Below are positions 32,282 to 40,498 of a DNA stretch of 41,883 nt, piece after piece (position 1 is the first letter of the stretch; each line of letters starts with the position of its first letter). Origin of the DNA: Actinoplanes couchii (GTDB lineage: Bacteria > Actinomycetota > Actinomycetes > Mycobacteriales > Micromonosporaceae); contig NZ_BOMG01000081.1 in NCBI RefSeq assembly GCF_016862075.1, positions 1-41,883 of the forward strand. The letters are read 5' to 3'. Below the pieces are notes generated by a model that was not told where the DNA came from, made no database searches, and was given only the letters and a program-made list of their open reading frames with translations. The position numbers were made by a program, and so were the translations under genes.

Positions 32282-32690
32282 CGGACCCGAATACCGACAA
32301 CCACATTTTGTACGCCCGGCGAACAGCGCTGCCTCGTCCCCGCGAGGCGGCGACGGCTCAAGGCCGGCAAGGCGACCGCCGGGCCGGATGCGACGGTCAC
32401 CGCTCAGCGCGTCCCGCAGTCGGCTCGGCGCTCGCCACGGCGCGAACCGCCCGGCGAGCCGGTCGACCTGCAGCAGCTACGTCGCCTGCCGGTCATCGGT
32501 CGACGATCGGAGAATGCGGGCTGGTTGCCGCCGGATTCGGTGCGGCGGCTGAGGTCCGGGCGGTGCGTGCCGGCCGGTGACCATCGCGTCCGGCCCGGCG
32601 GTCGCCGGACGGTCTCGAGTTTCGCCTGCCTTGCGGGGACGGGCAGCGCTGTTCGCCGGGCGTACCGAAAAAAGGTTGTTGCCGGAAGCG
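32282..32690. repeat. MITE-like long inverted repeat, about 0.4 kb, no gene inside
   Basis: The 470-bp gap between DUF2203 and the GNAT gene contains arms of about 92 bp (32310-32402 and 32575-32665) that are inverted copies with roughly 80-85% identity. They include a perfect 24-bp block (32310-32333 versus 32642-32665). Weaker similarity extends outward to about 32282 and 32690. The 172-bp centre shows no convincing coding frame. This is the structure of a miniature inverted-repeat element; no target duplication was recognised. Confidence 0.7.
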
Positions 32691-32737
32691 GATCGCGCAC
32701 CTCGGCCGTCGTGGTGAGGGTCGCGAACCGCTTCCGG

Positions 32738-33340
32738 TCAGCGGGACAGTGCGGCCAGCTTCTTCGGCTCGGGGCGGCGGATGGTGCAGCGGACCTCGGG
32801 CCAGTAGGCGGGGCGTTCGTAGACGAGTTCGAGGCCGTCCTCGGCGTCGATTCTCTCGCCGACCTGGCGGAACCCGAAAGCGGTGGCCAGCGAACGGGAG
32901 GCCAGGTTGTCGGGGGCGATGCTGACCCGGACGCGGGTGACGCGGGGATCGCGGATCGCGCGGGAGAGCAGGTCCTCCAGGGCGGTGCGGGCATAACCGT
33001 TGCCGCGATGATCGGGGTCGATGCCGTAACCGATCTCGACGACTCCGGAGGAATCCGGCGGGCCGTGGAATCCGGCGGCGCCGACCGCCTTGTTGAGGGA
33101 GCCGGCCCAGACCAGACCGGTGACCCAGGACGCGGCGCGCGGATCGGCGTCGCACTGGGCGGCGCGCCTGCGCCAGACCTGGCCGCACTCGGGGCCGAGA
33201 AGATATGGGGTGACCGGAACCGGAATGACGGTTGCGGCGGTGGCCGCATCGCCATCGGCGAGCGCGTGGAACGCCGCGGGGGTCAGATGCAGGATGCGAA
33301 CGTCGGGGTGTGACTGTGGCACCGGGGAAGACTGCCACAA
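32738..33340 (-). CDS. GNAT family N-acetyltransferase
   Basis: A 200-residue protein. The acetyl-CoA binding motif A is IGYGIDPDHRGNGYARTAL (Q/R-x-x-G-x-G/A pattern). It is followed by RVRVSIAPDNLASRSLATAFGFRQVGER, the motif B region of the RimJ/RimL-like branch. The product transfers an acetyl group to an amine: a ribosomal protein, an amino acid or a drug; the target is unknown. The ATG at 33340 is used, but starts a few codons later are possible because the core begins around VRILHLTPAAF. Upstream lies the terminator of the nuclease gene, so it has its own promoter. Confidence 0.9.
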   Translation of the reverse strand: MWQSSPVPQSHPDVRILHLTPAAFHALADGDAATAATVIPVPVTPYLLGPECGQVWRRRAAQCDADPRAASWVTGLVWAGSLNKAVGAAGFHGPPDSSGVVEIGYGIDPDHRGNGYARTALEDLLSRAIRDPRVTRVRVSIAPDNLASRSLATAFGFRQVGERIDAEDGLELVYERPAYWPEVRCTIRRPEPKKLAALSR

Positions 33341-33342
33341 TC

Positions 33343-33386
33343 CCGGCGACTGCGACCCTTCTCATAAGGAGCGTCACAGTCGCCGG
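33343..33386 (-). terminator. Terminator hairpin after the nuclease gene
   Basis: Arms 33343-33356 and 33373-33386 (CCGGCGACTGCGAC against GTCACAGTCGCCGG) form a 14-bp stem with one mismatch and a 16-base loop, just beyond the nuclease stop on the minus strand. Confidence 0.7.
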
Positions 33387-33397
33387 AATCACACTTC

Positions 33398-34480
33398 TCA
33401 GACCGTGAGCGTCCAGGTGTTCAGATAGCCGCTGTCGCCCGAGTAATTGTCCTTGACACTCAGGGTCCAGGTGCCGTTCGCGGTCTCGCTCGACAGGTTC
33501 GCGGTGTAGGTGGTGTCGACGTTCGCGGCGCTGTCGGCACTGCTCGCCGATGTGAGCACGTAGTAGGTGCCGTCCGGGGCGTAGAGCCAGATCGACAGGT
33601 CGCCGCGGAACGGGTGCACGATGTTGACGTAGGCGGTCGACGTCGCCGATGCGGCGCTGCGGGAACAGCCGGCGATGGTGACGGAACTGGTCACCGCGGC
33701 GCCGGCGTCCGGAACCGTGACATCGGTGCCGTTACTACCGGTGCAGGTGCCACCGGTGGGCGTCACGGTCGGCGAGGGCGAAACGGTCGGTGACGTGGTC
33801 GTCCCGTTGCCGATGACGATCTCCACCGTGACGGTGCTGTTGGTGCACGCCGCGGCATACGTGGTCAGCGCGCTCTTCTCGGCGGTGTCCACGGTCAGGC
33901 CCCAGCGGGTCTTCACCGCGGTCCACTCGGTGACGTACCGGCAGCGGACACCGGCCAGTGACGGCACCCACTCGGCCGGGTCCTGATCACTCTTGGACTG
34001 GTTGACGTTGTCGGTCACCGCCACCAGTGCGCGGGCGTCACCCAGGTCGTTGGCGTACGCCTCCCGCTGCGCCGACGTCCAGTTGCGCGAGCCGGAGTCC
34101 CACGACTCGGCCAGCGGCACCATGTGGTCGATGTCCAGGTCCGACGGGTCGGTCCAGGTCGCGCCGTCGTAGTAGGAGAGCCAGGCCCCGCCGCTGAGCG
34201 CGCAGCCCGATCCGACTGCCGGCGCGGTGGTGGCCTCGGCGATCAGCACCTCGTAGCGGGTGTTGCAGCCGTCGCCGTCGGCGTCGATCCAGTGGTTGAA
34301 CAGGTCACGGTCGTAGCCGGTGCGGACCTCGGTGGCGACCGGGAGGTTCGCGACCATCGTCTGCAACGGCTGCGAGACGGTGGCCGCCGCGGCGGGCCCG
34401 GCGGTCAGGATGACGCCGACGAGCCCGCCGGCCAGAGCGGTCGCAGCGGAGGTGACGAGAGCGATGCGTTTCCGGATCAT
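33398..34480 (-). CDS. Secreted HNH nuclease (DUF1524/GmrSD C-like) with P-domain
   Basis: The ATG at 34480 gives a signal peptide (MIRKRIALVTSAATALAGG.., cleavage near AGPAAAA) and 360 residues in all. The catalytic part at about 75-205 has LDIDHMVPLAESWDSG, with the D-H of the HNH beta-beta-alpha-metal fold. NDLGDARALVAVTDNVNQSKSD follows, with the conserved N and K, then CRYVTEWTAVKTRW. Similar secreted proteins are annotated as HNH endonucleases with GmrSD C-terminal domain. After a Thr/Pro-rich linker comes a P-domain (about 250-360) very similar to that of the subtilisin at 30113-31666. It should degrade extracellular DNA. The TTG/ATG further upstream (34567) would hide the signal peptide and is rejected. 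Confidence 0.9.
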   Translation of the reverse strand: MIRKRIALVTSAATALAGGLVGVILTAGPAAAATVSQPLQTMVANLPVATEVRTGYDRDLFNHWIDADGDGCNTRYEVLIAEATTAPAVGSGCALSGGAWLSYYDGATWTDPSDLDIDHMVPLAESWDSGSRNWTSAQREAYANDLGDARALVAVTDNVNQSKSDQDPAEWVPSLAGVRCRYVTEWTAVKTRWGLTVDTAEKSALTTYAAACTNSTVTVEIVIGNGTTTSPTVSPSPTVTPTGGTCTGSNGTDVTVPDAGAAVTSSVTIAGCSRSAASATSTAYVNIVHPFRGDLSIWLYAPDGTYYVLTSASSADSAANVDTTYTANLSSETANGTWTLSVKDNYSGDSGYLNTWTLTV

Positions 34481-34498
34481 GGGGGTCTCCGGTTCCTC

Positions 34499-34524
34499 AG
34501 GACTGTCGTGAGCTTCACAGTCCT
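34499..34524 (-). terminator. Hairpin after the nitrilase-family gene
   Basis: AGGACTGT (34499-34506) pairs with ACAGTCCT (34517-34524) over a 10-base loop, between the end of the nitrilase-family gene and the start of the nuclease gene on the same strand. Confidence 0.55.
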
Positions 34525-34547
34525 CAGCGCATCGAAGGTTGTAAATG

Positions 34548-35336
34548 TTACATCCCGGCCGGGTCATCGGGGCCGCGGTATGTCACGGCCACCACGTCCT
34601 GTCGTCGCTGACCGAGATACCAGTCACCGGACTCCGCCACGTCGATCGTGTGCCGCAGCAGGCCGGGCGTTCCGGGCGGGAGTTCGGCCAGCACCTCGCC
34701 GCGCGGGTCGACGATCATGCTGGGGCAGTGCTGGTCCGGGTGCGGGATGTTCGCGGACAGGACAAAACGCTGGTTCTCGGCGGCCCGGCTGATCAGATGA
34801 CTGCGCCAGACGCCACGGGGCTCGCGGGGGTTGGCGGCGTTGGTCAGGTAGGCGAAGAACCGGGCACCTGAGGACGCCAGGTGCTGCCACTGTTCCGGGA
34901 ATCGGATCTCGCGGCAGAGCTGGACGGCGCCTGTCGTTCCCCGTACCCGCGTGGTGGTCAAGGTCTTGCCCGGTTGAAGACGGTCGCGCTCGTTCATCGC
35001 GAGATTGATCTTGTGATAGATCCACGGATCGCGATCCGGAGCCAGGTGCAGGGCCGCGTTGGCCCAACCGGACCCGGCCGGGAGCAGGGTGCCGACAAAG
35101 ACGTCCACCTGCCGTTCCGCGGCGAGCGCGGCGGCCCGCCGGACGGCCTCGGTCACCTCGCCCGGATCCAGCGTGTCCATGGGCGACAGGTCCTCGCCGT
35201 AGCCGGAGAGCAGACCCTCCGGGAAGACCACCAGGTCGCCCGGCCGGGTGTCGTCCAGGACCGTCCGGAAGGCCGACAGGTTGGTGGACACGTCCCAGGC
35301 CGCCGGAATCTGGGCGATCAAGATATTGAGCAGCAC
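34548..35336 (-). CDS. Nitrilase superfamily carbon-nitrogen hydrolase
   Basis: I take the GTG at 35336 (VLLNILIAQIPAAWDV), the usual start of the fold, giving 262 residues; the longer frame enters the promoter and the divergent gene. The Glu-Lys-Cys triad is visible: Glu in VVFPEGLLSGYG, Lys in IYHKINLAMNERDR, Cys in VQLCREIRFPEQW. It should hydrolyse an amide or nitrile with a cysteine thioester intermediate in the cytosol. The second motif CREIRFPE instead of CYDxRFPE places it in a less studied branch, so the substrate is open. It is divergent from the DUF4132 gene over 64 bp. Confidence 0.9.
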   Translation of the reverse strand: MLLNILIAQIPAAWDVSTNLSAFRTVLDDTRPGDLVVFPEGLLSGYGEDLSPMDTLDPGEVTEAVRRAAALAAERQVDVFVGTLLPAGSGWANAALHLAPDRDPWIYHKINLAMNERDRLQPGKTLTTTRVRGTTGAVQLCREIRFPEQWQHLASSGARFFAYLTNAANPREPRGVWRSHLISRAAENQRFVLSANIPHPDQHCPSMIVDPRGEVLAELPPGTPGLLRHTIDVAESGDWYLGQRRQDVVAVTYRGPDDPAGM

Positions 35337-35400
35337 GAACGCAATCTTGTCGTACCCCCGCACTAGCCTTCCGGCACAACGTGAGTCACGGGGAGGAAAG

Positions 35401-38319
35401 ATGCGGAAGTTCGTGCCGCCCGACGAGAGCGCCTGGGGTCTGCCCGCGGCCTGGTGGAAGACAGTGCATCCACGCCGCGGTGGCCGGGCCTCGCCCCTGT
35501 CCGGACCGGTCGAGGCCCCGGACGACCTTCCGCCGTACGTTCGGGAGCGGTTCCTGCGACGGGCCGTCATCTTCGACACGTCCCTGCTCGATCGCGGGCT
35601 GCGGCACCTCGCGGAGATGAACGGCGATCCGCTCGACGCGGCGGTGGCACTGCTGATCGCCGACGCCGGCCGGTCCTCGATCGAGTCCCACCTGGCCGGT
35701 GAGTGGACCGCCCGGTTCGGGATCGAGTTCGTGACCCGCGCTGTCGCCGAGGCGTTCCGGCTCGTCGACTCCGGCGCCCTGTGGCGCGTCGACCCGGACG
35801 CCACAGAGACCCACGAGCGGCTGTGGCGCGCCGAGGAGCTGGAGCGGGCCTACGCGTTCGCCCGCACCGTCCGGCGCGAGCTGGCGAGTGCCTCGGACGA
35901 CGACTACCGGGCGGCCACCGAGGTCATCGAGCGCTACCGCACCTGGCCGGCGGGCCGGATCATCGCGTCCTACCTGAGCCCGACCCGCACCGACTGGGTC
36001 GACGCCGACTGCGCGGCGATGGCCCACTGGCGGTTCGAGGGCCGCGCCGGATGGGAGTTGGGCGACCACCGGCACCTCAGCGGGCTACTCGTCATGGCCG
36101 CGAGCCGTCCCGAGCACCTCGACCAACTGCGCGGAGCGGTCACCCTGGCGGTCCTCGGCCACCAGGATCCCGGAGTGGTCGCCACGATCCTCGACGGTGT
36201 CGGCCCGGCCGCCACGGCGATGCTGGCCGACCCGTTCTACCGGGAGTTGCTGTGGCTGAGTGACGGCAGCCCGGCCAACCGCCACCGCCTCCGCCCGCAG
36301 GTTCTCCGGGTCTTCGGCGCCACCCCCGACGACGACGCCCTCCGGATCCTGTTGCGGGACACCTTGGACGACGAGCACCGCCGTCCCGGCCAGCTGCTCA
36401 GGACCAAAGCGCTGACCCGGTACCCGGTCCGTGCTCTGCGGATGCTGGCCGAACGGGACGACCCGATCTCCCGGGACCTATTCGGCGGTCTCGTCCTGAC
36501 CGAACCACGGCTGGTGCTGCACCTGCCCCCGGAGATCCGGGAACGGGCCGCGGAGGTGCTGTCGAGTGGTGGCGCCGGCATCGGCACCGGCTGGGCGGCG
36601 ATCATCGACACCAACGACCGGCGGCGGCCGCTGGACAGCGCCGACGACGTGAAACAGGCCGTCGGGGCGCTGGCCGAGATCCCCACCGCCGAAGCGTTCG
36701 GCCTGCTCGTCGACCGGGTCGATCGGCGGTACTTCCGGCCCGCGCTGCTGGCCGCCGCCAAACGTGACCCCGCCCTCGCCGCCCAGGTCCTGGCCGACCG
36801 CGCCCAGGATTCCGGCACTCCGGATCCCACGATCGCCGAACTGCTGCGCGACCACCTGCTCGCCTATCCGGGCTGCGGCACGGGCCTCGACTCGCCGGTT
36901 CTGGCCGTGACCGGCGGACCGGAACCGGTTGATCCTGTCGTTTTCGACCGGGAGCCGGAGCGGCGGGTCCTGCTGCCGGTCTGGCTGATACCCGCCAAGC
37001 TGCCCGCGGTCACGGTCCGGGACTCCGGCGTACCCCTCACCCCGAGGGCGGTGCGTCGGCTCTGCGAGTTCGTCGCCCTGTCGAAGCTCACCGTTGCGCG
37101 CCCGGAGATCGCCGAGGTTCTCGACGTCTGCGATCGGGGCGACCTGGCCGCGCTGGCCTGGGCGATCTTCGAACAGTGGCGGGCCGCCGGCTACCCGCCG
37201 CGCAGCCCGCTCGCCATGGCCGGGCTCGCCGCGTTCGGGGACGACACCACGGTTCCGGCGCTGACCGCCCTCTTCCCGGACTGGGTGACCACCGCCGGCC
37301 GGATCCTCACCGGCATGGACGTGCTCGCCGCCATCGGCAGCGACCTCGCCCTCACCCACCTGTACCGCCTCAGCCGTAAGGCCAGGACCGCCGGGATCCG
37401 CGGACAGGCCGAGGAACGGCTCGGTACGGTCGCCGTGGACCGGGGCCTGCGACCGGACGAGCTGGCCGACCGCATCGTCCCCGACCTCGGGCTGGACGCC
37501 GACGGGCGGGCCCGGCTCGACTACGGCCCACGGCAGTTCACCGTCGGCTTCGACGAGCAGTTGCAGCCCTGGGTGGCCGACGCGGACGGGCGGCGGCTGG
37601 CCCGGCTTCCGCGGCCGTCCACCGGGGACGACCCGGAACTCGCCCCGGCCGCCCAGCGCCGGTTCATCGAGATGCGCAAGGAGGCCCGGGCGGTGACCGG
37701 CGACCGGATCAGGGCCGTCGAGACCGCCATGGCCACCGGCCGCCGCTGGACCGTCGCCGAGTTCCGGGCCTTCTTCCTGGAGCATCCGCTGATGTGGCAC
37801 CTGGCGCATCGTCTGCTGTGGGTGGCGTACCCGCCCGGGACGGCGCCGGACGGTGTCGTCTTCCGGGTCGCCGAGGACCGGACGTTCGCCGACATCGACG
37901 ACAAGAGCTGGGAGCTGCCCGACGACGCGGTGGTCGGGGTGGCGCATCCGTGGCACTTCGCCGACGACCGGCGGGCCTGGGGGCAGGTGTTCCTCGACTA
38001 CGCGATCATTCAGCCGTTCCCGCAGATCGAGCGGGAGCTGATCGCCCCCTCGGACGTGGATCCGGCGGCCATGACCGGGGCGGCGATCGACGGGCGGAAG
38101 CTGTTCGTGCTCACCTCCCGGGGCTGGCGGTTCGGTGGGCATCACGCCTCGGTGGTGCGGGACTGGCCGCCGGCCTCCGCGCAGATCTCGTTCACGCCCG
38201 GCTACCACTGGCAGGACGGTGACGCGGAGAAGACGCTGACCGGGGTGTCCGGGCTCGACGGGCTCGATCCGATCGGATACTCGGAGGTGATCCGCGACCT
38301 GCGATACCTCACGACGTGA
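35401..38319 (+). CDS. Large DUF4132 protein with helical repeats
   Basis: GGGGAGGAAAG directly upstream fixes the ATG at 35401, giving 972 residues. The first two thirds are HEAT/armadillo-like helical pairs. The C-terminal part carries the DUF4132 domain, recognisable by RRWTVAEFRAFFLEHPLMWHL, then LLWVAYPPG and VVGVAHPWHFADD followed by FLDYAIIQPFPQIERE. DUF4132 is known from E. coli YehI/MolR-type proteins, often fused to or near WGR domains. Its biochemical role is not established. The next gene starts 27 bp downstream, so the two are very probably one operon. Confidence 0.87.
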   Translation: MRKFVPPDESAWGLPAAWWKTVHPRRGGRASPLSGPVEAPDDLPPYVRERFLRRAVIFDTSLLDRGLRHLAEMNGDPLDAAVALLIADAGRSSIESHLAGEWTARFGIEFVTRAVAEAFRLVDSGALWRVDPDATETHERLWRAEELERAYAFARTVRRELASASDDDYRAATEVIERYRTWPAGRIIASYLSPTRTDWVDADCAAMAHWRFEGRAGWELGDHRHLSGLLVMAASRPEHLDQLRGAVTLAVLGHQDPGVVATILDGVGPAATAMLADPFYRELLWLSDGSPANRHRLRPQVLRVFGATPDDDALRILLRDTLDDEHRRPGQLLRTKALTRYPVRALRMLAERDDPISRDLFGGLVLTEPRLVLHLPPEIRERAAEVLSSGGAGIGTGWAAIIDTNDRRRPLDSADDVKQAVGALAEIPTAEAFGLLVDRVDRRYFRPALLAAAKRDPALAAQVLADRAQDSGTPDPTIAELLRDHLLAYPGCGTGLDSPVLAVTGGPEPVDPVVFDREPERRVLLPVWLIPAKLPAVTVRDSGVPLTPRAVRRLCEFVALSKLTVARPEIAEVLDVCDRGDLAALAWAIFEQWRAAGYPPRSPLAMAGLAAFGDDTTVPALTALFPDWVTTAGRILTGMDVLAAIGSDLALTHLYRLSRKARTAGIRGQAEERLGTVAVDRGLRPDELADRIVPDLGLDADGRARLDYGPRQFTVGFDEQLQPWVADADGRRLARLPRPSTGDDPELAPAAQRRFIEMRKEARAVTGDRIRAVETAMATGRRWTVAEFRAFFLEHPLMWHLAHRLLWVAYPPGTAPDGVVFRVAEDRTFADIDDKSWELPDDAVVGVAHPWHFADDRRAWGQVFLDYAIIQPFPQIERELIAPSDVDPAAMTGAAIDGRKLFVLTSRGWRFGGHHASVVRDWPPASAQISFTPGYHWQDGDAEKTLTGVSGLDGLDPIGYSEVIRDLRYLTT

Positions 38320-38346
38320 GCCGGGGACGGCATCTAGGATCCTGGC

Positions 38347-39264
38347 GTGACATCGCGGGAGACGGCACTGGCCACCATGACGGAGCGGTTTCCGCTGGTC
38401 GCGGAGCGGGTTCGGGAGGTTTACGGGCTGCGCCTGCCCGGGCATACGGCGGTGTTCGCGGCACTGTGGGCCAGTGACTCGGCGGCCGTCGCCGAGCTGA
38501 TGCACTCACCGTGGGGTGTCACCGACTACTTCCGGGACGGCGGGCTCGACCTGATCGGGCGCGACGGGCTGGACGAGCGGCTGCACGCCCGGTTCCGGCG
38601 CGATCCGGCCGAGTTCGTGACCGTGATGGGCGGCGGCAGCGACGGACTGCACTACGGGCTCTGGTACGACGATCCCGCCGAGCTGCCGACCGTCATCGCC
38701 CACAACTTCGCCCGGGACTCGGCCGAGACGTGGGTATCGGCCCCGCCGAGCCTGCTCGGTGTGCTTCGCGAGGAGGTCGAGAGCTTCCTGCGTGACTACG
38801 GCGACGAGGAGGAGGACGCGCGACGGGTGGATCCGCTGCTCGAAGCGTTGAACTGGTACTCGGCCGCCGACCAGGAGGCGCTCGACCGGGACGGTGCGCC
38901 GCGGTGGGCGGGGGAGCGCCGGTCGTCCACGGCGGTGTCGCTCTTCCCGGTCCTGCCGGCGTCGGCGGGTGACCCGCAGCTGGCCGTCTCCGACGCCCGG
39001 CTCGCCGCCTATCGGGGCGATCCGGCCCGCACCGCCGAGTGGATCGAGTCGGCCCGGCAGGAGCTGGCCGCGGGCCGGCCGGCCCTGGCTCTCGCCGTGG
39101 GCGGCGAACTCCACTGGTTCGACCACGACGACTACCGCGAAGCCGGGGTGGAACTGCTGGTCGGCGGCTATCGGGCGGTGGGGCGGGACGCGCTGGCCGA
39201 GATCGCGGCCGTGCACGCCGCCCATCGTGATCTTCCTTGGGTGCAGGTCCTCATCGCGCCTTGA
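38347..39264 (+). CDS. HPF1/DUF2228-like protein, tentative (ADP-ribosylation factor family)
   Basis: A 305-residue cytosolic acidic protein from the GTG at 38347, 27 bp after the DUF4132 gene. The block DPAEFVTVMGGGSDGLHYGLWYDDPAELPTVIAHN resembles the part of HPF1 (DUF2228) where H-Y/F-G-Y-F-R-D-x-P-x-E-x-P occurs. Bacterial relatives are annotated as ADP-ribosylation family proteins. HPF1 completes the active site of eukaryotic PARP1/2; a bacterial role is unknown. The overall N-terminal fold (LPGHTAVFAALWASD) also recalls SUKH domains, which is the main alternative. Linked DUF4132 and WGR-type proteins are PARP-related, so the pairing makes sense but is not proven. Confidence 0.6.
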   Translation: MTSRETALATMTERFPLVAERVREVYGLRLPGHTAVFAALWASDSAAVAELMHSPWGVTDYFRDGGLDLIGRDGLDERLHARFRRDPAEFVTVMGGGSDGLHYGLWYDDPAELPTVIAHNFARDSAETWVSAPPSLLGVLREEVESFLRDYGDEEEDARRVDPLLEALNWYSAADQEALDRDGAPRWAGERRSSTAVSLFPVLPASAGDPQLAVSDARLAAYRGDPARTAEWIESARQELAAGRPALALAVGGELHWFDHDDYREAGVELLVGGYRAVGRDALAEIAAVHAAHRDLPWVQVLIAP

Positions 39265-39308
39265 CGGCGGTCGGCCGGCTGGGGTGTTGTTTTGCGGGCG
39301 GCCTCTCG

Positions 39309-40217
39309 TCACAGGCCGAGCGCGGTGGTGGCCCAGTGGTAGCGGGCTGCCTCCTCCTCGACCTCGGCGGCGGGGATCTGGTTGGTGGTGGCCATCCGGA
39401 ACAGCAGTGCCCTGGCCACCGCGGAGACCGGGACTTCCAGGCGGGCCGGGAGGTCGGCCGGTGCGTCGTGCCAGCACAGGGCGTCGGCCACGATCATCCC
39501 TTCGGCGAACGAGACCGGGCGCCAGTACGGGGACACGTCGATCACGACCGGCGGCAGGAGCGGTGCGAACAGGATGTTTCCGGCCAGATCCGCGTGGACG
39601 ATCTGGGCGGGTTCCCGCAGGTCGGCCGGGCTCAGGCCGCGGCGCAACCGTGCCGCCAGCGGAGCGAACTCCGGCCGGAACCGGGCGTCCACCTCCACGG
39701 CCGTCGCTGTGTCGGATCCCGGTGCCGCCACCGCCGTCGTGTGGGCGCTGGTTGCCGCCTCTGATGTCGGCTCGGGTGGTGTCGACCAGGCCCAGCGGTC
39801 GGCTATCGCCCAACGATCCTGGCGGGTGTCGATGAACGGTGGGCGGTTCAGGTGGGCCACCGCGCGGTGGAAGGCCCGAGCAGCCAGAAGGATCTCGGCC
39901 CAGACGTGGACGTCCGTGAAGTTCGGGGTCGTGCCCTCCAGCCAGGTGGTGGCCGACCAGCCGTCGTGGCTCCATGCGCCGGTCACGGTCGGGGCCTGGG
40001 ACACCAGGCGGAAACCGGTTCGGGGAATCGTGGCCAGGGTCTCGCCGAGCCAGTCCTGGAGCGGGCCCGCTTCCGGTTTGAACACCAGGCCGCCGGCGCG
40101 CCAGGAGGTCCCCTGACCGCCGGGTAGCCGCCGGGCCGGTTCGTCGACGCCGAACGCCTGAAGGACCGCGACGGGCGGCTCACCGGAACGCTCGACCGGG
40201 AAGGTGATGGGATCCAC
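39309..40217 (-). CDS. Phosphotransferase-fold kinase (TIGR02569-like)
   Basis: A 302-residue protein from the GTG at 40217 (VDPITFPVERSGEPP). Longer in-frame starts reach into a tandem repeat and are unlikely. The N-lobe has a glycine-rich loop RLPGGQGTSWRAGGLVFKP with the ATP-binding Lys. The C-lobe has the catalytic loop IVHADLAGNILF (HxDxxxxN) and the metal-binding PVVIDVSPYW, as in aminoglycoside/choline kinase folds. Actinobacterial proteins of this layout are named TIGR02569; the substrate is not known. It is divergent from the methyltransferase gene and convergent with the HPF1-like gene. Confidence 0.85.
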   Translation of the reverse strand: MDPITFPVERSGEPPVAVLQAFGVDEPARRLPGGQGTSWRAGGLVFKPEAGPLQDWLGETLATIPRTGFRLVSQAPTVTGAWSHDGWSATTWLEGTTPNFTDVHVWAEILLAARAFHRAVAHLNRPPFIDTRQDRWAIADRWAWSTPPEPTSEAATSAHTTAVAAPGSDTATAVEVDARFRPEFAPLAARLRRGLSPADLREPAQIVHADLAGNILFAPLLPPVVIDVSPYWRPVSFAEGMIVADALCWHDAPADLPARLEVPVSAVARALLFRMATTNQIPAAEVEEEAARYHWATTALGL

Positions 40218-40260
40218 CGTCTGATGCAACTCTTCGTCGGCTGGCCGCGCGAGCACCAGT

Positions 40261-40414
40261 GATGGTCGTTCCCCGCGGGCGTCCGGCTCGCGGTGGTCAT
40301 TCCGCGCGGGCATCCACTCGCGATGGCTCTTCCGTGCGGGTGGACGGCTCGCGGTGGTTGTTTCGTGCGGGTGGACGGCTCGTGGTTGTCGATTCTGCGC
40401 GGGTGGGCGCTTCG
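40261..40414. repeat. Five degenerate tandem repeats of about 30-31 bp
   Basis: Units beginning at about 40261, 40293, 40322, 40352 and 40383 share the pattern GGTGGT(N)nTTCCGTGCGG followed by GTGGACGGCTCG. Copies 3 and 4 are closest. They fill the gap between the divergent kinase and methyltransferase genes. All frames across it are low-complexity shadows. Confidence 0.75.
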
Positions 40415-40498
40415 CGACAATCGATTTGCGACCGTGGTGGGCTGTGAAGCCGTGCACTTCGTCTTGCCCGGGTGGCAGGGTGGGCGTTGGATCGAGTC

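Noticed and set aside
36478..38505. Minus-strand open frame of 675 codons
   Set aside because: Shadow of the DUF4132 gene; composition typical of a GC-rich antisense frame.
40261..40414. CRISPR-like array
   Set aside because: Units are directly tandem without unique spacers and are degenerate, and no cas genes are nearby.
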